64,000 nucleotides of DNA from Perilla frutescens (GCA_026008535.1 BRKX01000006.1:1448501-1512500), one strand, 5' to 3'. Shown: positions 48,425 through 61,447, counted from the stretch's first letter. Notes: generated by a model from the sequence alone, not told the origin. Made by a program: numbers and translations.

Positions 48425-50475
48425 TCACTCCGCTTCATTCAAAATCGGTACAATCAGAGGATTCATCTGCGCCAAGTATACAATTGCCCACCTATGCATG
48501 CACAACATAAAATGTTACAACTTAACAAAACCAGTACCAGAAATACAAGGAAAAGAACAACAACAAACTCCACAAAAAGAAAAAAAGGGCATTTGAAGCG
48601 ATGAAATTTATGAATTTCTATTAACTGACATGATATATGAACTACAGGATCCCGGCTCTTCAATTGAAACAAAGCATGCCAACTAGCGACAAGAAGATGG
48701 AGCAAGACAAACCTCAACTCAGAAGCATGAAGGTGTTCGAATTATGGTCTTTGTTTTACATATATATTCTTTAAGAGAAAATAGCATAAGAAGAAAATGT
48801 TTTCCATCATCGTTACATGAGCAGAAACTAGATGCATCACCATTCACCATTTTGATAAAGCAGAGAGGACAAAATATAGTTAGAGAAAAATATTAAAACG
48901 TATTGCAGTGTTTGGCCTAGAATTACCTTCTAAACTCTCAGTTTCCAGTAATTGTTTGTTCTTAAATTTTAACTATCATTCTTCCACACATAATCTATTT
49001 TCTTTAATAAACACTCCCGGAAACCTTTCTCCCAAAAGCTTTTCCAGTTATATGGACATCTTCAGTGAAAGTTCTCTCCACTCTCCTCTTTTAATCAACA
49101 AACACTAATTCCAGTTACCATCAGATCAATTTCTCTTAAAAACATTCTCCCAACTTTAGAACCCCCAATTCTCCTCAAATCTAGTCCAAGCACCCCTGTA
49201 GTACTCCATTTATATTTATATTTGAATCATATATGAAAAATGCAGAGATGTACTTTTTACAAATTTCAAGGTGATATTCCTTCCCTAACATGATCGTGCA
49301 TGACGTGATTTGACCCAAAAGGTCATATCCGGACCTAAGTGAATGCCAATCGAGCAAGTGTAACAGATGTCAGGAACTAAAATAATAATAACATTATTGT
49401 CAACTAGCGTATATAATAGAATCTTACATATTTGTTCTGGTCCCTCACAGTGTGAATTAATGTTAATAGAATTTCATACATTTGTTCTATTTCCTTCATT
49501 GTTTCAATGCTCATCCTCATAGGCCATAGCAATAGTACCTTGTGAATTTTCCAAAAAAATCACAATGATAAAACAAAAGCAAGTCCAGGGTTGTGCTTAG
49601 CATATTTCAAAGAAAATGATTGAGCTCAGCATTATGCAAGGTGTATAGGGAGACATTATTTTCTCAACAGTTTTGAGGCAGAAACTTAAGTTTTGCTAAA
49701 AAGGAGAAGACTGCCACTGCCTCCTCATGCACAAACACACACACTACCCACTCCTCATAAGACATCTTGCTGAAAGGAGAAATTGAAACTGAAACTAATT
49801 ATAGTGGAACTGTACCTCAACTACATCAAATCAGAAGCGTAGATGATTTAACACAAAACAAAGATACTGAGTAACGCTTATCACTACATGGTCAACATGC
49901 ATTCGTACTTCTTAGTAAACAAGGGGAAATGAACTTACATCATCCAACAGCAAACTGTCGCTGTAATAACCAATGTCAGATGTAACCTGCATTGCATAGT
50001 AGAATTATCTTAGCTACATTTCAAACAAGAGAATACCCTCTTGCCCCCAAAAACAAAGTGAGTTCCAAGAAACAATTTCTTGTCTACACAGATCAACAGA
50101 TAATAAATCCAGCTGCCAAAATTATCAAATGGCGGAGGTGATACCAATTATTTTCACTTAAAAGCACAACAAGTTAATAACATATAACCGAAGTTTATGG
50201 TGTACAAGCTATACACATTGTTCTAGAGCAACCAAATAGTCTAGATATCTCAAAGGAAAGTTCAAATTAAAACTAACAGCATAAATCACGGCAATCATAT
50301 AACTTCACACACACACACACACTGTTCAAGCAATCTAAGGGGAAAAAAACCAAAAAGAGAAAAGAACGCCAACATACAGGTTTGCAGAGGGTCCTCTGTT
50401 GCAGCAGATTCTGGTTAACAACGATGCAATTACCCCAATCACTACGAAGATTAGAGTAGTCACCAGAAACCCCAT
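48425..50475 (-). CDS. VHA-e: V-type H+-ATPase subunit e
   Basis: Small hydrophobic subunit of the membrane Vo sector of the vacuolar proton pump, homologous to yeast Vma9. Coding exons: 50475–50378, 49986–49939 and 48491–48425. GT–AG, phases 2 and 2, giving 70 residues, the normal length. All three exons are too short to stand out as reading frames. Sequence: MGFLVTTLIFVVIGVIASLL, then TRICCNRGPSANLLHLTLVI, then TATVCCWMMWAIVYLAQMNP, then LIVPILNEAE. It has two membrane helices joined by the conserved RICCNRGPS loop. A 5' UTR exon ends at 50750, and a 5' UTR intron (50749–50519) precedes the coding part. A TATA box lies at 50876–50883. The gene runs divergently from the NHX antiporter gene. 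Very sure of the identity. Confidence 0.95.
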
Positions 50476-50875
50476 CTCCAATGGTTTTCCCGAACGCAGT
50501 ACTAACTCAACTCTTTACCTGAGAAACCAACAAAATTTACCAAAACCAATTAGCAGATCCATCAATCCAATTCGATATCTTAGCTTCTCTGCAAAACAAT
50601 GAGTTCTGGATCATCTGGAATTCAGCTAATTGAAAGAAGAAGAAGAAAAAATCGAGCAGTTCAATGGGATCGTGACATTGATAATAACCCTATAGACATC
50701 ATAAAAATAACAAAAACGCATAAAACAATAACCACCGCATCGGAAATACCTCAAATTCCGGCGACCGGCGGAATCTTCCCGGTGGAGGGGAGCTTGAAGC
50801 TGCTCGATCCGGCGTCGCTTTGATCAGATTCAATTCAATCAATCTCTTCTACCGAGCATCAAAATTCCAACGTGC

Positions 50876-50883
50876 TATTTATA
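50876..50883 (-). promoter_or_regulatory. TATA box of the VHA-e gene
   Basis: TATAAATA on the minus strand, flanked by GC-rich sequence, about 130 bases upstream of the 5' UTR intron donor. It would place transcription start near 50,848. Confidence 0.6.
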
Positions 50884-51394
50884 CCTTGGGCCTCGATTTT
50901 ATTAATTATAAAACTAATTGAAATTTAATGGGCTTATAATTTATAGAGCCCAAATTATATATTGGGCGACATCGAAATAATGCATCTTCCTCTTACGATT
51001 ATCGATTTATTAAGATTCTTCCTAGAGCAAAACTCCCGTCAGACTTTAAAAATTAAAATTCACGAAATCAGATCTATTAGACGGGGCGGGTCACGCGGGT
51101 TAACTCTGACCCGACCCATCCCGCCCAAAAAAAAAATCCACAGAAATAGTATCATTCTGAATACTAAATAGTATCATTTTAAAATATAAAAAGTATCATT
51201 CCGAAGTACAAAAAATATTGGCTTGCAACTTGTCCTATACGAGTTTCTTTAATTCAAATTATGATTTATTTCATCTCAATTAATGTTTAGAGCTTAGGGG
51301 TATGGGGTTTAGTGTTTAGTGTTTTTTTTAATTTTTTTTAGGGTTTTTTTAGGGGGAGGGTTAGGGTTTAGTATTTTTGGGGGATTATTTTAGG

Positions 51395-51566
51395 GGTTTA
51401 TTTTGTGTTTTTTAGGATATTTTTGGGGTGTTTTAGAGGTTTATTTTGTGTTTTTTAGGGTTTATGGAGGTGTTCTTAGGGGTTTATTTTGTGTTTTTTA
51501 AGGTTTTTTTAGGTGTTTTTAGGGGTTTTTTTGTGTTTTTTAGGGTTTATTAATTCCATTTTAGGA
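51395..51566. repeat. 43-bp-period G/T-rich minisatellite with telomere-like motifs
   Basis: GGTTTATTTTGTGTTTTTTA or a close variant starts at 51395, 51438, 51481 and 51524, an exact 43-bp spacing. Units contain TTTAGGG and TTAGGGG runs, and similar degenerate sequence extends left to about 51,300. The plus strand has almost no C. It lies between the VHA-e and NHX genes. Confidence 0.9.
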
Positions 51567-51869
51567 TATAAATTCATATTGATTTCAAATAAATTAAATC
51601 AATTCATTTGAATTTTAGATTCACTAACTTTATTTTTGGATATAAAATTTTGGTAAAAAAATAAAAAGAAAAATAGAAAATCGAAAAAAAAACTGAAAAA
51701 TCAGCCCAGAAAAAATAAATAAAAACTTGATGGACGCATGGGCACCACACGCGTGTATAATATGCATAAGGTGTATGGGAGGGTACCCGTCCTTCATAAC
51801 TTGAATTTTATTAAAGGGTTTTTGAAAAAAAATATGGTGAACTATTCGAAAGTCTGTTTAAAAAAAATT

Positions 51870-52285
51870 ATTCGTTTTCTGAATGAGTCGAGTTCGAGTC
51901 TCGAATCAAGCTCAATAAAATTATCGAATTCAACTCTAACATAGTAATATTCGGCTCGACTAACTCTCGAATATATTCAAGCTCGAACTCAATTAAACAT
52001 GTTTATATATATTATAAATAATTTGAACCGATAAATTAAGTGAGCATTTTTTTAGAGATTGAGCTTGAATATGTGTGCTAAATGAATTTTTTTAGCATTC
52101 AAATTTGAACTCAATTAGTAAATTTTCAAACATTTTACGAGTTGAATTTGAGCACAATAAATATTTATCGAGTTAAATTTGAATAAAAGTAAAAAAGAAA
52201 AATTCAAATTAAACTTGAACTTTAATACTTCTGAACGAGTCGAGCTTAAATATCATATTGTTCGGTTCGATTCAGTTCATTTACA
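51870..52285. repeat. TCGAGC-type dispersed repeat in the NHX upstream region
   Basis: Opens GAATGAGTCGAGTTCGAGTC and ends in ACGAGTCGAGCTTAAATATC…TTCGGTTCGATTCAGTTCAT. A diverged copy of the family at 16086–16402 and 62528–62905. Its right end lies only about 260 bases before the NHX start codon. Confidence 0.6.
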
Positions 52286-52461
52286 GGTTAGTTGCAGTAA
52301 AACTTGTCTGAAGCGAAATGGAGAGAGAGAGAGAGGGGGAGAGAGAGAGTGAAAACGGTGGGATTGGAGGGAGCAGGAGAATCGTCTCGTAGTGAAGCGG
52401 CCATGGACACGAACCAGTATGCGCCCCCGAATTCGCGCCATCTGGCGCGCACCAATACACG

Positions 52462-52495
<34 letters not shown>

Positions 52496-52544
52496 TCACC
52501 TTCACCTTCGCCTTCGTCGTCACCTGATTCCCACTGAATAGAAA

Positions 52545-55500
52545 ATGAATCAATCGATGGAATGGGAGAGCATATGGAGAATCGCAGAGAACTTCGGAGG
52601 CACGCACGAGCAGGTGGTTCCGATTACCGTCTTCGTCGCCGTGCTCTGCTTCTGCCTCGTCGTCGGCCACTTGCTCGAAGAGAACCGATGGGTTAACGAA
52701 TCCATCACCGCTCTTATAATCGTATACATACATACACACACTTTCTCATTTTCGACTTCTCCAATCCTTCAAATTTTGCTGATTATGATAATGATGATAA
52801 TAAATTTATCAATTTTATTTGATTAGGGATGTCTGACCGGGACAATAATTCTGTTGATAAGCAAAGGGACGAGTTCGCACATATTGAGATTTGATGAAGA
52901 GATTTTCTTCATATATCTCCTTCCCCCAATCATTTTCAATGCAGGGTTAGATTTTAACTTGTTACCTGCTAATTAGGTTGAGTTGAATACCTATCTATCT
53001 TGATGGTGTTTTAATTAATTTGTGTGGCACGCAGATTCCAAGTGAAGAAGAAACAGTTCTTCCATAACTTCTTCCCCATAATGCTGTTTGGGGTTGTTGG
53101 AGTTTTTATATCGTCATCCATCATTACAGTTGGTAAATGATAGTTCTTCATGCATCTTTGTGTGTAAATTGTAATCATGTGTGGAAAAAGTTTTCTTGGG
53201 ACTTTGCCAATTTTTCGTATTATTGCTTCTGTAGGCAGCTGGTTGGTGTTTCCCCAGTTCGGTTTTGTTGGTCTCACTCCTCGTGATTATCTTGGTTCGT
53301 TCATCATTGACTTGATTTTATCAAAATTTTCATTTTTGTGCCAATTTTAACTATAACCTTATGTCCCAATTGTTGTTTATGCGAAGGTATCGGAACAATT
53401 TTTTCATCCACGGACACAGTGTGCACTCTGCAGGTAAGGAAAAGATGGATATATATGTCCTTCATTTGAATAAGTAACCATATATTATATATATAGGTCT
53501 AGAGCTCAAGCAATGAAATGAATCTTGATTTAGGTTCTGCATCAAGATGAAACTCCATTGCTATACAGCTTAGTCTTTGGCGAAGGGGTAGTGAATGATG
53601 CCACATCAGTGGTTCTGTTTAACGCGATTCAAAAGCTTGATGTGAACAAAATAGATGGCTGGACAGCAGGCCAAATTTTCGTAGATTTTCTGTACCTGTT
53701 CTCCACAAGCACTGCTTTAGGAGTTGCTGTGAGTTTGAACTTGGATAGAATGTGTTAAACTTTTATCTAAAGTCAGGTTGTTGAAGCATAAAATAAAAGC
53801 TCGATTTTCTCTTTGTGCGTTCAGTCTGGCCTTGTGACTGCATTCGTTCTCAAGGGCTTGTACTTTGGCCGGTAAATTTCCTTTTTATCCATGTATTAGA
53901 TATAGAAATTAAGAGGTTAATAACTCTGTAACATATGAGGTGGTTTCTGGTTTATATTCTGTCTGCAGACATTCGAGTGTTCGCGAGATTTCACTTATGG
54001 TGCTTATGGCATACCTTTCCTACATGTTGGCTGAGGTAATGGTAATAATGGAACAATGTAGCTTAGCTACCTCATAGTTTACATGTGAAGTGAGTGTGTA
54101 TATCTTTCAAGCAAACTTATCACTTGTGAATTATGCTCATATTGTAAATGCTACTTATTATCTATAAGATATTACGGAAGAGATGTGAATCTTGAGAAGT
54201 TGTTTCATATTGTACGCTTCTCTTCTAACTAACCGGGGCGTTCGTGTTTGGACAGCTTTTGGAACTGAGTGGAATTCTAACAGTGTTCTTTTGTGGAATT
54301 TTTATGTCTCATTATGCATGGCATAATGTGACTGACAGTTCAAGAATCACTACGAGGTATGTGTCAAATATCTTGTAAAGGTGTTTCTCCTAGCACTTGT
54401 TTGTTGTAGATCAGTGATACTAAATTGAAAGTAGCCCTATTGTAGCCAGCTGAAAAATGGAACAAAATCCTCATTAGTAATCAGAGCCTTAGACTTCATT
54501 TTAACTATTTTTATTTGCAGGCATGTGTTTGCAATGATGTCCTTTATTGCAGAAACATTTATATTTTTATACGTGGGAATGGATGCTCTGGATATTCAGA
54601 AATGGAAAATGAGCAAATTAAGGTAATAACTATTCTTTCCATAGTTACAAGTAGTTAACATGAAGCAAGTTTCCGTAACCCCATAATTGCATTTTGTATC
54701 TTTTGCGATTATTGATTTTGTGATGCCTTTCAAGAGAGGACTGAATGATTTCCATACTTTGCATATCTCAGCAAATTGTTTTCTTGTGAACTAAAAATGT
54801 TCTGCTAAATATTCCTTACAGTTTCTGGAACTCAATTGGTGTATACAGTAGCGTCATGTTGCTTATATTGATTGGACGTGCTGCTTTTGTTTTTCCTCTC
54901 TCGGCATTATCCAATTGTATGGACCGAACTTCAAGACGACCACAGTTAACACCGAAGCACCAGGTTTAACAATGCAGTGCTTTCATGTTTTATATTATAA
55001 CATGAATTGATACCATCACTTCATTAGTTTATTAGTCCATACTAACTACCAATATAAATGTGTTGAAATGAAACCATAGCAACAGCACGATAGGTGACGG
55101 AGTAAATCACTATAGCTGGCATTTCCAATTCTACCATACAGTAGTTCCTTGAACTATATAGTTTTGATTTGATTTGATTTATATAGTTTTCCTCTGTTCG
55201 ACTAGGTTGTAGTTTGGTGGGCTGGGCTGATGAGGGGAGCAGTCTCCATTGCTTTGGCATTCAAGCAGGTAAGGCATTTTTTTGAGAAGGCTAATGATAC
55301 CTCTCTCTCTCTCTCTCTCTCTCTTGATTTTTGTTGGAACCATTGCAGTTTACGCATTATGGTGTGCCACTAGACCCAGTAAATGCGACGATGGTTACGA
55401 CAACGGTGATCGTAGTGCTATTCAGCACATTAGTGAGTCGTCTGCATCCATATGGAACTCCTCAATAGACAATTATTGTGTGGCGATTGAAATGAATGTT

Positions 55501-55809
55501 ATAAAAATGGGTATCTAACTGCAGGTGTTTGGGTTCTTAACAAAACCGTTGATACGGTATTTGCTCCCTCATGGTGGTGGTGGCAGCCTAGACCGTGAAC
55601 CAACCATTTCCAAGGAGGATATGAGGCTTCCTCTGCTCTCTTTCGAGGAATCAGCTTCGACGAACCTTCTCCGAGCAAAGGATAGTTTGTCGAGGCTGAT
55701 AGAAAGGCCCGTGTATACTATACATTCCTTCTGGCGGAGGTTTGATGATGCATACATGAGACCAGCATTCGGGGGACCCCGAAGTGATCAGCGCTCGTCA
55801 TCGTCGTGA
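52545..55809 (+). CDS. NHX: Class I (vacuolar) Na+,K+/H+ antiporter, NHX3/NHX4-like
   Basis: Exchanges cytosolic Na+ or K+ for vacuolar H+ at the tonoplast. Fourteen coding exons: 52545–52721, 52827–52945, 53035–53132, 53235–53294, 53387–53433, 53534–53728, 53825–53871, 53969–54035, 54256–54356, 54521–54622, 54822–54963, 55206–55268, 55349–55432 and 55525–55809. All are GT–AG with continuous phase, giving 528 residues. Motifs: VGHLLEENRWVNESITALII; FFIYLLPPI, the amiloride-binding segment (about residue 90); FGEGVVNDATSVVLFNA with the transport Asp; and WWAGLMRGAVSIALAFKQ. The tail (LPLLSFEESAST…RPVYTIHSFWRRFDDAYMRP) matches class I NHX, closest in memory to Arabidopsis NHX3/4. GA and CT repeats lie just upstream (about 52318–52350, 52465–52491). 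Confidence 0.95.
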
Positions 55810-57200
55810 GGAACCGAACATGGCCGCGTTTATCGGAAAAGGGCCGACCAAAAACTCTTCCGGTTTATGTCGCCATGGGTGAGGGCCAAAGTGAAACTAG
55901 GGAGTGTTGACTATTTTGGAGTGTAATATGCTCCCATATCGAGTTGTCGATTTTGGTTCTTTTTTAACCGGCAAAAGGTTGTTGCTATTTGCGTTCAGTT
56001 TGGGGTGTAATTGAATCGAGTTGAATATTGCCAAGCTCAAGTTTACTTTGTTTATTTATTAAGCTTATCCATTAGTTACTTCGAGGCACATGAGCATGAT
56101 GTATAAAAAAAATTCTAAGTTTAGATTTAGGTGTTGTCATTTTTCAAGATAAAATAAAATAAATATGATTTTCTTAAAAATATGCATTTTTTAAAAATTT
56201 ATTGTTTTTTATAACAAATAAAATTAATTAGGGATCCAATGTACATAATTTAAATAGGCAAAAAATATTGTTCTGGTTCTGTATTTATAAATTTTTTTGA
56301 ATTGAGTCTTTATTTTATTTAGTCAAAATGAGGTACATTTATTATCAATTTTGGTTAAATTTAAGTCATATTAAATCCAAAGAGATTGAATTTTAACAAA
56401 ATTGATAGTAGCGGGACCCCAATTCGAAAAAAAATAAAAATTAATTTTTTAAAACCATTGTTCGATTTTTTTAAAATTTAATTTAAAAATTAATAAATAA
56501 ATGTTGAAAAAAATAATTTTTATAAATGGCTGTAATTTTATTTTATTTAAAAAAATAATTAAAAAAATCAAACAATAATTAAATAAAATAAAAAATTCAA
56601 TTAAATAAAAATTATTTTTTAAAACTCTTGTTTTAATTTTTTCAAAAATATTAAATAAAAATAAAAAATAATATTACAGTGGTTTTAAAAAATTAAAATT
56701 TATTTTTATTTAAAAAATTCAGTTTGTATTTAGTTTTTCAATTTTTATATATTTATTTTAGAAAACTCAATCAAATTGAGGTCCTACATTATCAATTTGA
56801 TTAATATCAAATCCCTAATAGACTTGATTTTATCCAAATTAATAGACTTCATTTTAACCAAATAAATTAAAACAACCCGAAAATTTTTAAAATACGGGAA
56901 CCCAAAACAACGTGTTGCCATTAAATTTTTTTAAGATGTACTAAGTTAATAATATTATACTTGACTAAATAAGTTCTAACAAAGCTTTGTCATACCAAAG
57001 TTGAGCTTCGAATATTCATATTAACAAGCTCCACTAAATTAGTTCAAACGAGTTTTTATCTCAAATCTCGATTCAATTACAGCCTATAGTCCAACCAGCT
57101 GGTAATTTGATAGCTAAGATATGGAAAATCAAGTCGGCACTGCTACATGCTACATCAAAAGATACAAGATGACACACATCTATAATAAATGTGTTTTGGC
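55810..57200. other. NHX 3' UTR and AT-rich intergenic DNA
   Basis: After the NHX stop codon come about 200 bases of likely 3' UTR, then AT-rich sequence dense in AAAATAATTTTT-type inverted motifs (56450–56760). A degraded TCGAGC-family remnant follows (about 56935–57080). No gene found. Confidence 0.6.
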
Positions 57201-58080
57201 AAAACACAGTAATAATCTACTGCAGAAAAATTCACAAGAGGTGAAGTTTTAGTTATCAGCAGGCAGTTCAGATGAGCTGTTGAAACAACTAGAAGAATGG
57301 TAATCCATTAGATACAGCATTCCAATAATAACAGGCGCATCCTGATGAAACGAGACAGAAGAAGGCGAGCAACGAGCATCAGCATGCACGAACGTGACAT
57401 GCTATTTTCGGGAACGAACTGACCTAAGGTTGTGATGATAATCATTTTACACAAACCAGCATAGTAGGAATACAAATCTCTTCTACATCTAGTCTCCTAC
57501 TGTCAGCATATATACATTGCTGGGAGTTCCAACTCAGATGTCTCAACATGAAAGAATGAAAGCTCTGAAACTATAGCTGACCATAAAAATAAACATGCAC
57601 TTCGCCTAGAGGTCCGTTCATACTTCACCAACCTCGTGGCGTGTTCTAACAACAGTGGTAAACCTAAATAATTGACAGAAGAAACCAGTTGAACCTGCTT
57701 TCCAGGAAGCATTGGAGATGATGTCAGATATGAGTTAGCATTAACATCATGTATCTGCAAAACACACAGCAGCATGTTATCAGAGATGAACTTCAGAGGC
57801 AGCTGGATTTTGCACAGAATGATATCTAGAGTAACTATTGTCACTATAGATCTTCCGGGAAAAAAACCAAAGGAAAAAGTGGAAACATGTTAAGTCAAAA
57901 CAAGTAGATATACAGTCGTCAGAGAAGCTTCAAATATATAGTTGAATATTCGAGCAAATGTACACATTTTCTGCTGCTCAATTATCAAAATAATTTTGGT
58001 GGTTTTACAATGATCAGAGAATAAACATGCGAACACAAAAGTAACTTGTACCTTTTACTTACCAGTCAGTGTAGTGGTCA

Positions 58081-61076
58081 TCATTTCTTACTTAAACAGC
58101 GTTGCGCCAGAATCTCAGGGATCCCCAATGCTGAAATGCTTTCACACCCGAGAAGCTCTTGCAATTTTCTATCACATATGATGTCCGTTGGATTCAAAGG
58201 ATCCTAAGGACAGGAGAATTTGCTCAATATTATAACCATAAAAATGAACGATACTACTTTCCTAACTGCAAAGAGAACATCAGCTGAGGTGGTCATCTAA
58301 GAAGATGGAGCAAATATCAAAAGAGGCAAATGCCATGAATGCAAGTGCATGAGTTGATAGGAAAACAGATGCTTCAGTGAAATGAAGTAATTAATATCCA
58401 TCTACCATATTCTCAGATGATACTGCCATCATATACTGCTAAAAAAAGTATCCCATATATACCTGTAACTGCTTTCACAGGTCATTGTCAATATCTTCAC
58501 CTAATAATTACTCATGCAATAATAAACCCTTAATTTTTCAAGATCATAAGAACTGGATAGCTAGGTGGCAAATCAGTCAGGGGTGCACACTCTCTTTAAA
58601 GGGACACATAAGGGAAGCTACGGAGGATAATTAAGAGTTATATTCTTAGTGAAGCAGAGAATTCATCTTTCTGATCAAAGAGAAAACACCTAGAATAACA
58701 GGGCACAGCATGATTTCTCTCAGCAAACAGCAGATGCTTCCAAGAAAACTTAGCCTATTAACAAAATCGAAGGAGAAATAGAAAATATAAACTTGTAAAT
58801 TGTCTGTTCGTCTCTTGTTTTCCCTTCCCGAGGACAGGAATGGAACAGGGTATGATTGTGAAAATTGATAGCACAGAAGTATTGGCAGAGATACTCAATA
58901 TAGTGTATAAGTTAACACATGCACCTGCATGTTATTATGAACAAATCCCCAAAAAACATATATGCATATCAATTTTTAACCTACGACCTCTGTACTGTAA
59001 TCAAATTTCCAATACATGTCACAACTTTTCTAGTGTATAATCTCAGGAGACACATAAACTTAATGAAGCGATGGAAGTTTTAAGGAAGAATAGTCAAAAT
59101 TGCAACTTTAAGGTTTAAAGGTGAACATAGACCTAATAAATGAAAACTGAAGCTTATTCTGAAGTGCCTTCTGAATGAGAAATTTAACATCACTTGATAG
59201 AGCCAGAAACAGAACAGTCAATTTCTTATGATCACTCATTAATTCGAACTTTGCATACCTCAAGCTGGTTAACCTTTATGTACTCCCACATCTGCCTTAA
59301 GACTTCGGCTTGGGACATTTCCTTCTCATCAGTTCCAAAGAAACTGGCTAGTGCTTCAGATATTATGACAATTGGTACAGGATCGTCACTTCTACTCCCA
59401 GATTCCACCTCCTCAACTTTTGGTTTCTTAGAGTTGGCCTGTTCTGAAAAATATAACACGACGTTGAAATACATTCATGAGCACCAAAGTCACCAGAATG
59501 TGAATGCAACAATTTAAAAACGCGTGTACATACTTGTAGGCTCAAGCGCAATAATATGCTTAGCTAGTAATTTGTTCATCTTGAACATATCAGTACAATC
59601 TGTCTCAAATACCAACCGAAGCTCATCATTACATATTATCTTCCTTTTGTTGTTTGGATCTTGAAGGTTGTTTTTTCTTATGTAAGCCCATAACTGCTTC
59701 ACAATCTGCAAAACACATTGATTTTCAGGGGAATGTACAAACACTGTTACCACAGAAGCATAAAGAGAAAGACAGAGTAAGCTACAAAAACCTCAGTCCT
59801 TGGCAAGGCTGGCTGACCCACAATAGTTTGAAGCTCGGGAGAAACACCACACAATTTGTTAAGGCCTCCAGGGCCGCCTCTTCTTTTCCTTGGAGCACTG
59901 CATAAATGTTGAACACAGAGCACATCAAGCAAGAGCGCTAAAATTATTAATAAAAGCTGAGCATTACTGTTCCCAAATCAAGACTCAAGGGTATTTCCCA
60001 TCCTTGTTACAGCTGATGTTAAACATTCTCTGCATGAAAAGCTAACCATATGGGTATTTTGAGAAGTTAAGTGAAAAATCATTACTCTAAAATAGAAGTA
60101 GAGAGTAATGAAGTTAACTTCCTATATCCAGGATTAGATGCATGAATGAATAATTACCCAAATTTCCCCTTTCCCGCCCAAAACAATAAATTCATCCCAA
60201 TCCCTCTACCCCTCTAGCATTTCAAGACGTAAACCAACTGAAGAACACGTCCCTTTAGATGAAATTACAAAACTACACAGGCTTATTGTGTGCTTGAGTT
60301 ATAAAAGACTGTAACTTGGCACATGAGCTTTCTACATGTTTGATATAAAAAGCAAAAAGAAAAAAACAACTACAATTTCTTCAATTTGATGCATTCATTA
60401 TGAAGGGATCTCCTAGATGGTAGTAACTTAGCCTATAAACAAACAAAAAAAGAAACAAGAAAAATGTGACGCCTTTTTGGTGGTGAGAAATTGAAGGGAC
60501 AGTCTCGAAGACGCAAAGCTCCCCCACCAACCAAAAAAAAAAAACATTTCTTTCGCAAAAGGAAAAGGAATTCAAAAAATCAGAAACCCACCTCTCTTTG
60601 GCAGGAACGCTGGCAGTGGCAGGTGGGGCACTAGGGTTCTTCGCCACCAACTGCGGCGGAGGCTGAGGCTGAGGCTGAGGTTGCGATGACTGTGGCTGGG
60701 GTGGCGGTGGGCGGAAACCGTAACCCTCCGCTGCATGGTGTGCAGCAAAATTGGGGTTTGGGTGAGCGGTCGGAGCTGGTTGGAAATTAGGGGTTTGGTG
60801 GAGGGCAAAACGGTCCGGCTGCTGGGGGTGGGGGTGGTGGTGGGCGACGAAATTCTGGGGGTGGGGCGGCAGGCGGAAGAGGTGTTGGATCTGGGTGCGA
60901 ATGAAGTCGATTCTGTGGCTTAAATTGACGCCCAATTTGGATTCGAGCTGCTGAACGACGTCGTTGAAGGAGGAGAAGGCGTTGGTGTCGCGGAAGAGGG
61001 ACTCCAGCGCCTCCGCTATTTGCTGCTCCGTCGCCACCATTCCCGCGGGTGGTGGTTGTGCGCCCCTCTCACTCAT
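58081..61076 (-). CDS. DEK_C and double SWIB domain protein
   Basis: Probable nuclear chromatin or transcription factor of the SWIB/MDM2 superfamily. Exons: 61076–60592, 59897–59792, 59705–59534, 59443–59259 and 58203–58081. GT–AG and phase consistent, giving 356 residues. Start MSERGAQPPPAG; upstream in-frame codons lack an ATG. Residues about 15–70 form a DEK C-terminal-type domain (EQQIAEALESLFRDTNAFSS…LESKLGVNL). Residues 70–160 are rich in Pro, Gln and His. The first SWIB domain is about 172–250 (GGLNKLCGVSPELQTIVGQP…QLWAYIRKNNLQDP…IICNDELRLVF). The second is about 275–356 (FFGTDEKEMSQAEVLRQMWE…DPLNPTDIICDRKLQELLGC…GIPEILAQRCLSKK). A 3' UTR intron appears to run from 58062 to 57755, followed by a 3' UTR exon down to about 57,200. 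Resembles Arabidopsis At4g22360-type proteins from memory. Confidence 0.92.
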
Positions 61077-61154
61077 CGATTTTACCAATTTACCACTCCC
61101 CTACTGCTGCTCCTTCGCTACTAGTAATGGAAATTCACACTTTTCCTCTCTCTC

Positions 61155-61189
<35 letters not shown>

Positions 61190-61243
61190 ACATTCGGGTT
61201 ACTGTCTCTTTCTCTCTAAGATCGATACTTCTCCTTTTCTTTC

Positions 61244-61252
61244 TTATATAAA
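61244..61252 (-). promoter_or_regulatory. Putative TATA box of the SWIB gene
   Basis: TTATATAAG on the minus strand, about 170 bases upstream of the ATG and just upstream of the CT-rich 5' UTR. Confidence 0.5.
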
Positions 61253-61447
61253 TTCATGAAATGACTGAATTGTCCTCGTCCGCAGTGGCTTGCGACCGCC
61301 AATAAAAAAGGGACACGTTTCAATTCACGGTGGGACTTATGGATATATCGAATTTATTATGTAAATGAATCCTTTTTTTAGGGAAATAATAAAAAATAAA
61401 TATCAAATTTGATGTCTTTTTCTCGACAAATGAATCACGTTGATATA

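Noticed and set aside
57503..57844. 113-codon minus-strand frame downstream of the SWIB gene
   Set aside because: Its centre follows a 3' splice site and fits a 3' UTR exon; joining it to the upstream donor gives an early stop.
59194..59905. Plus-strand frames opposite SWIB exons
   Set aside because: Antisense shadows of the coding exons.
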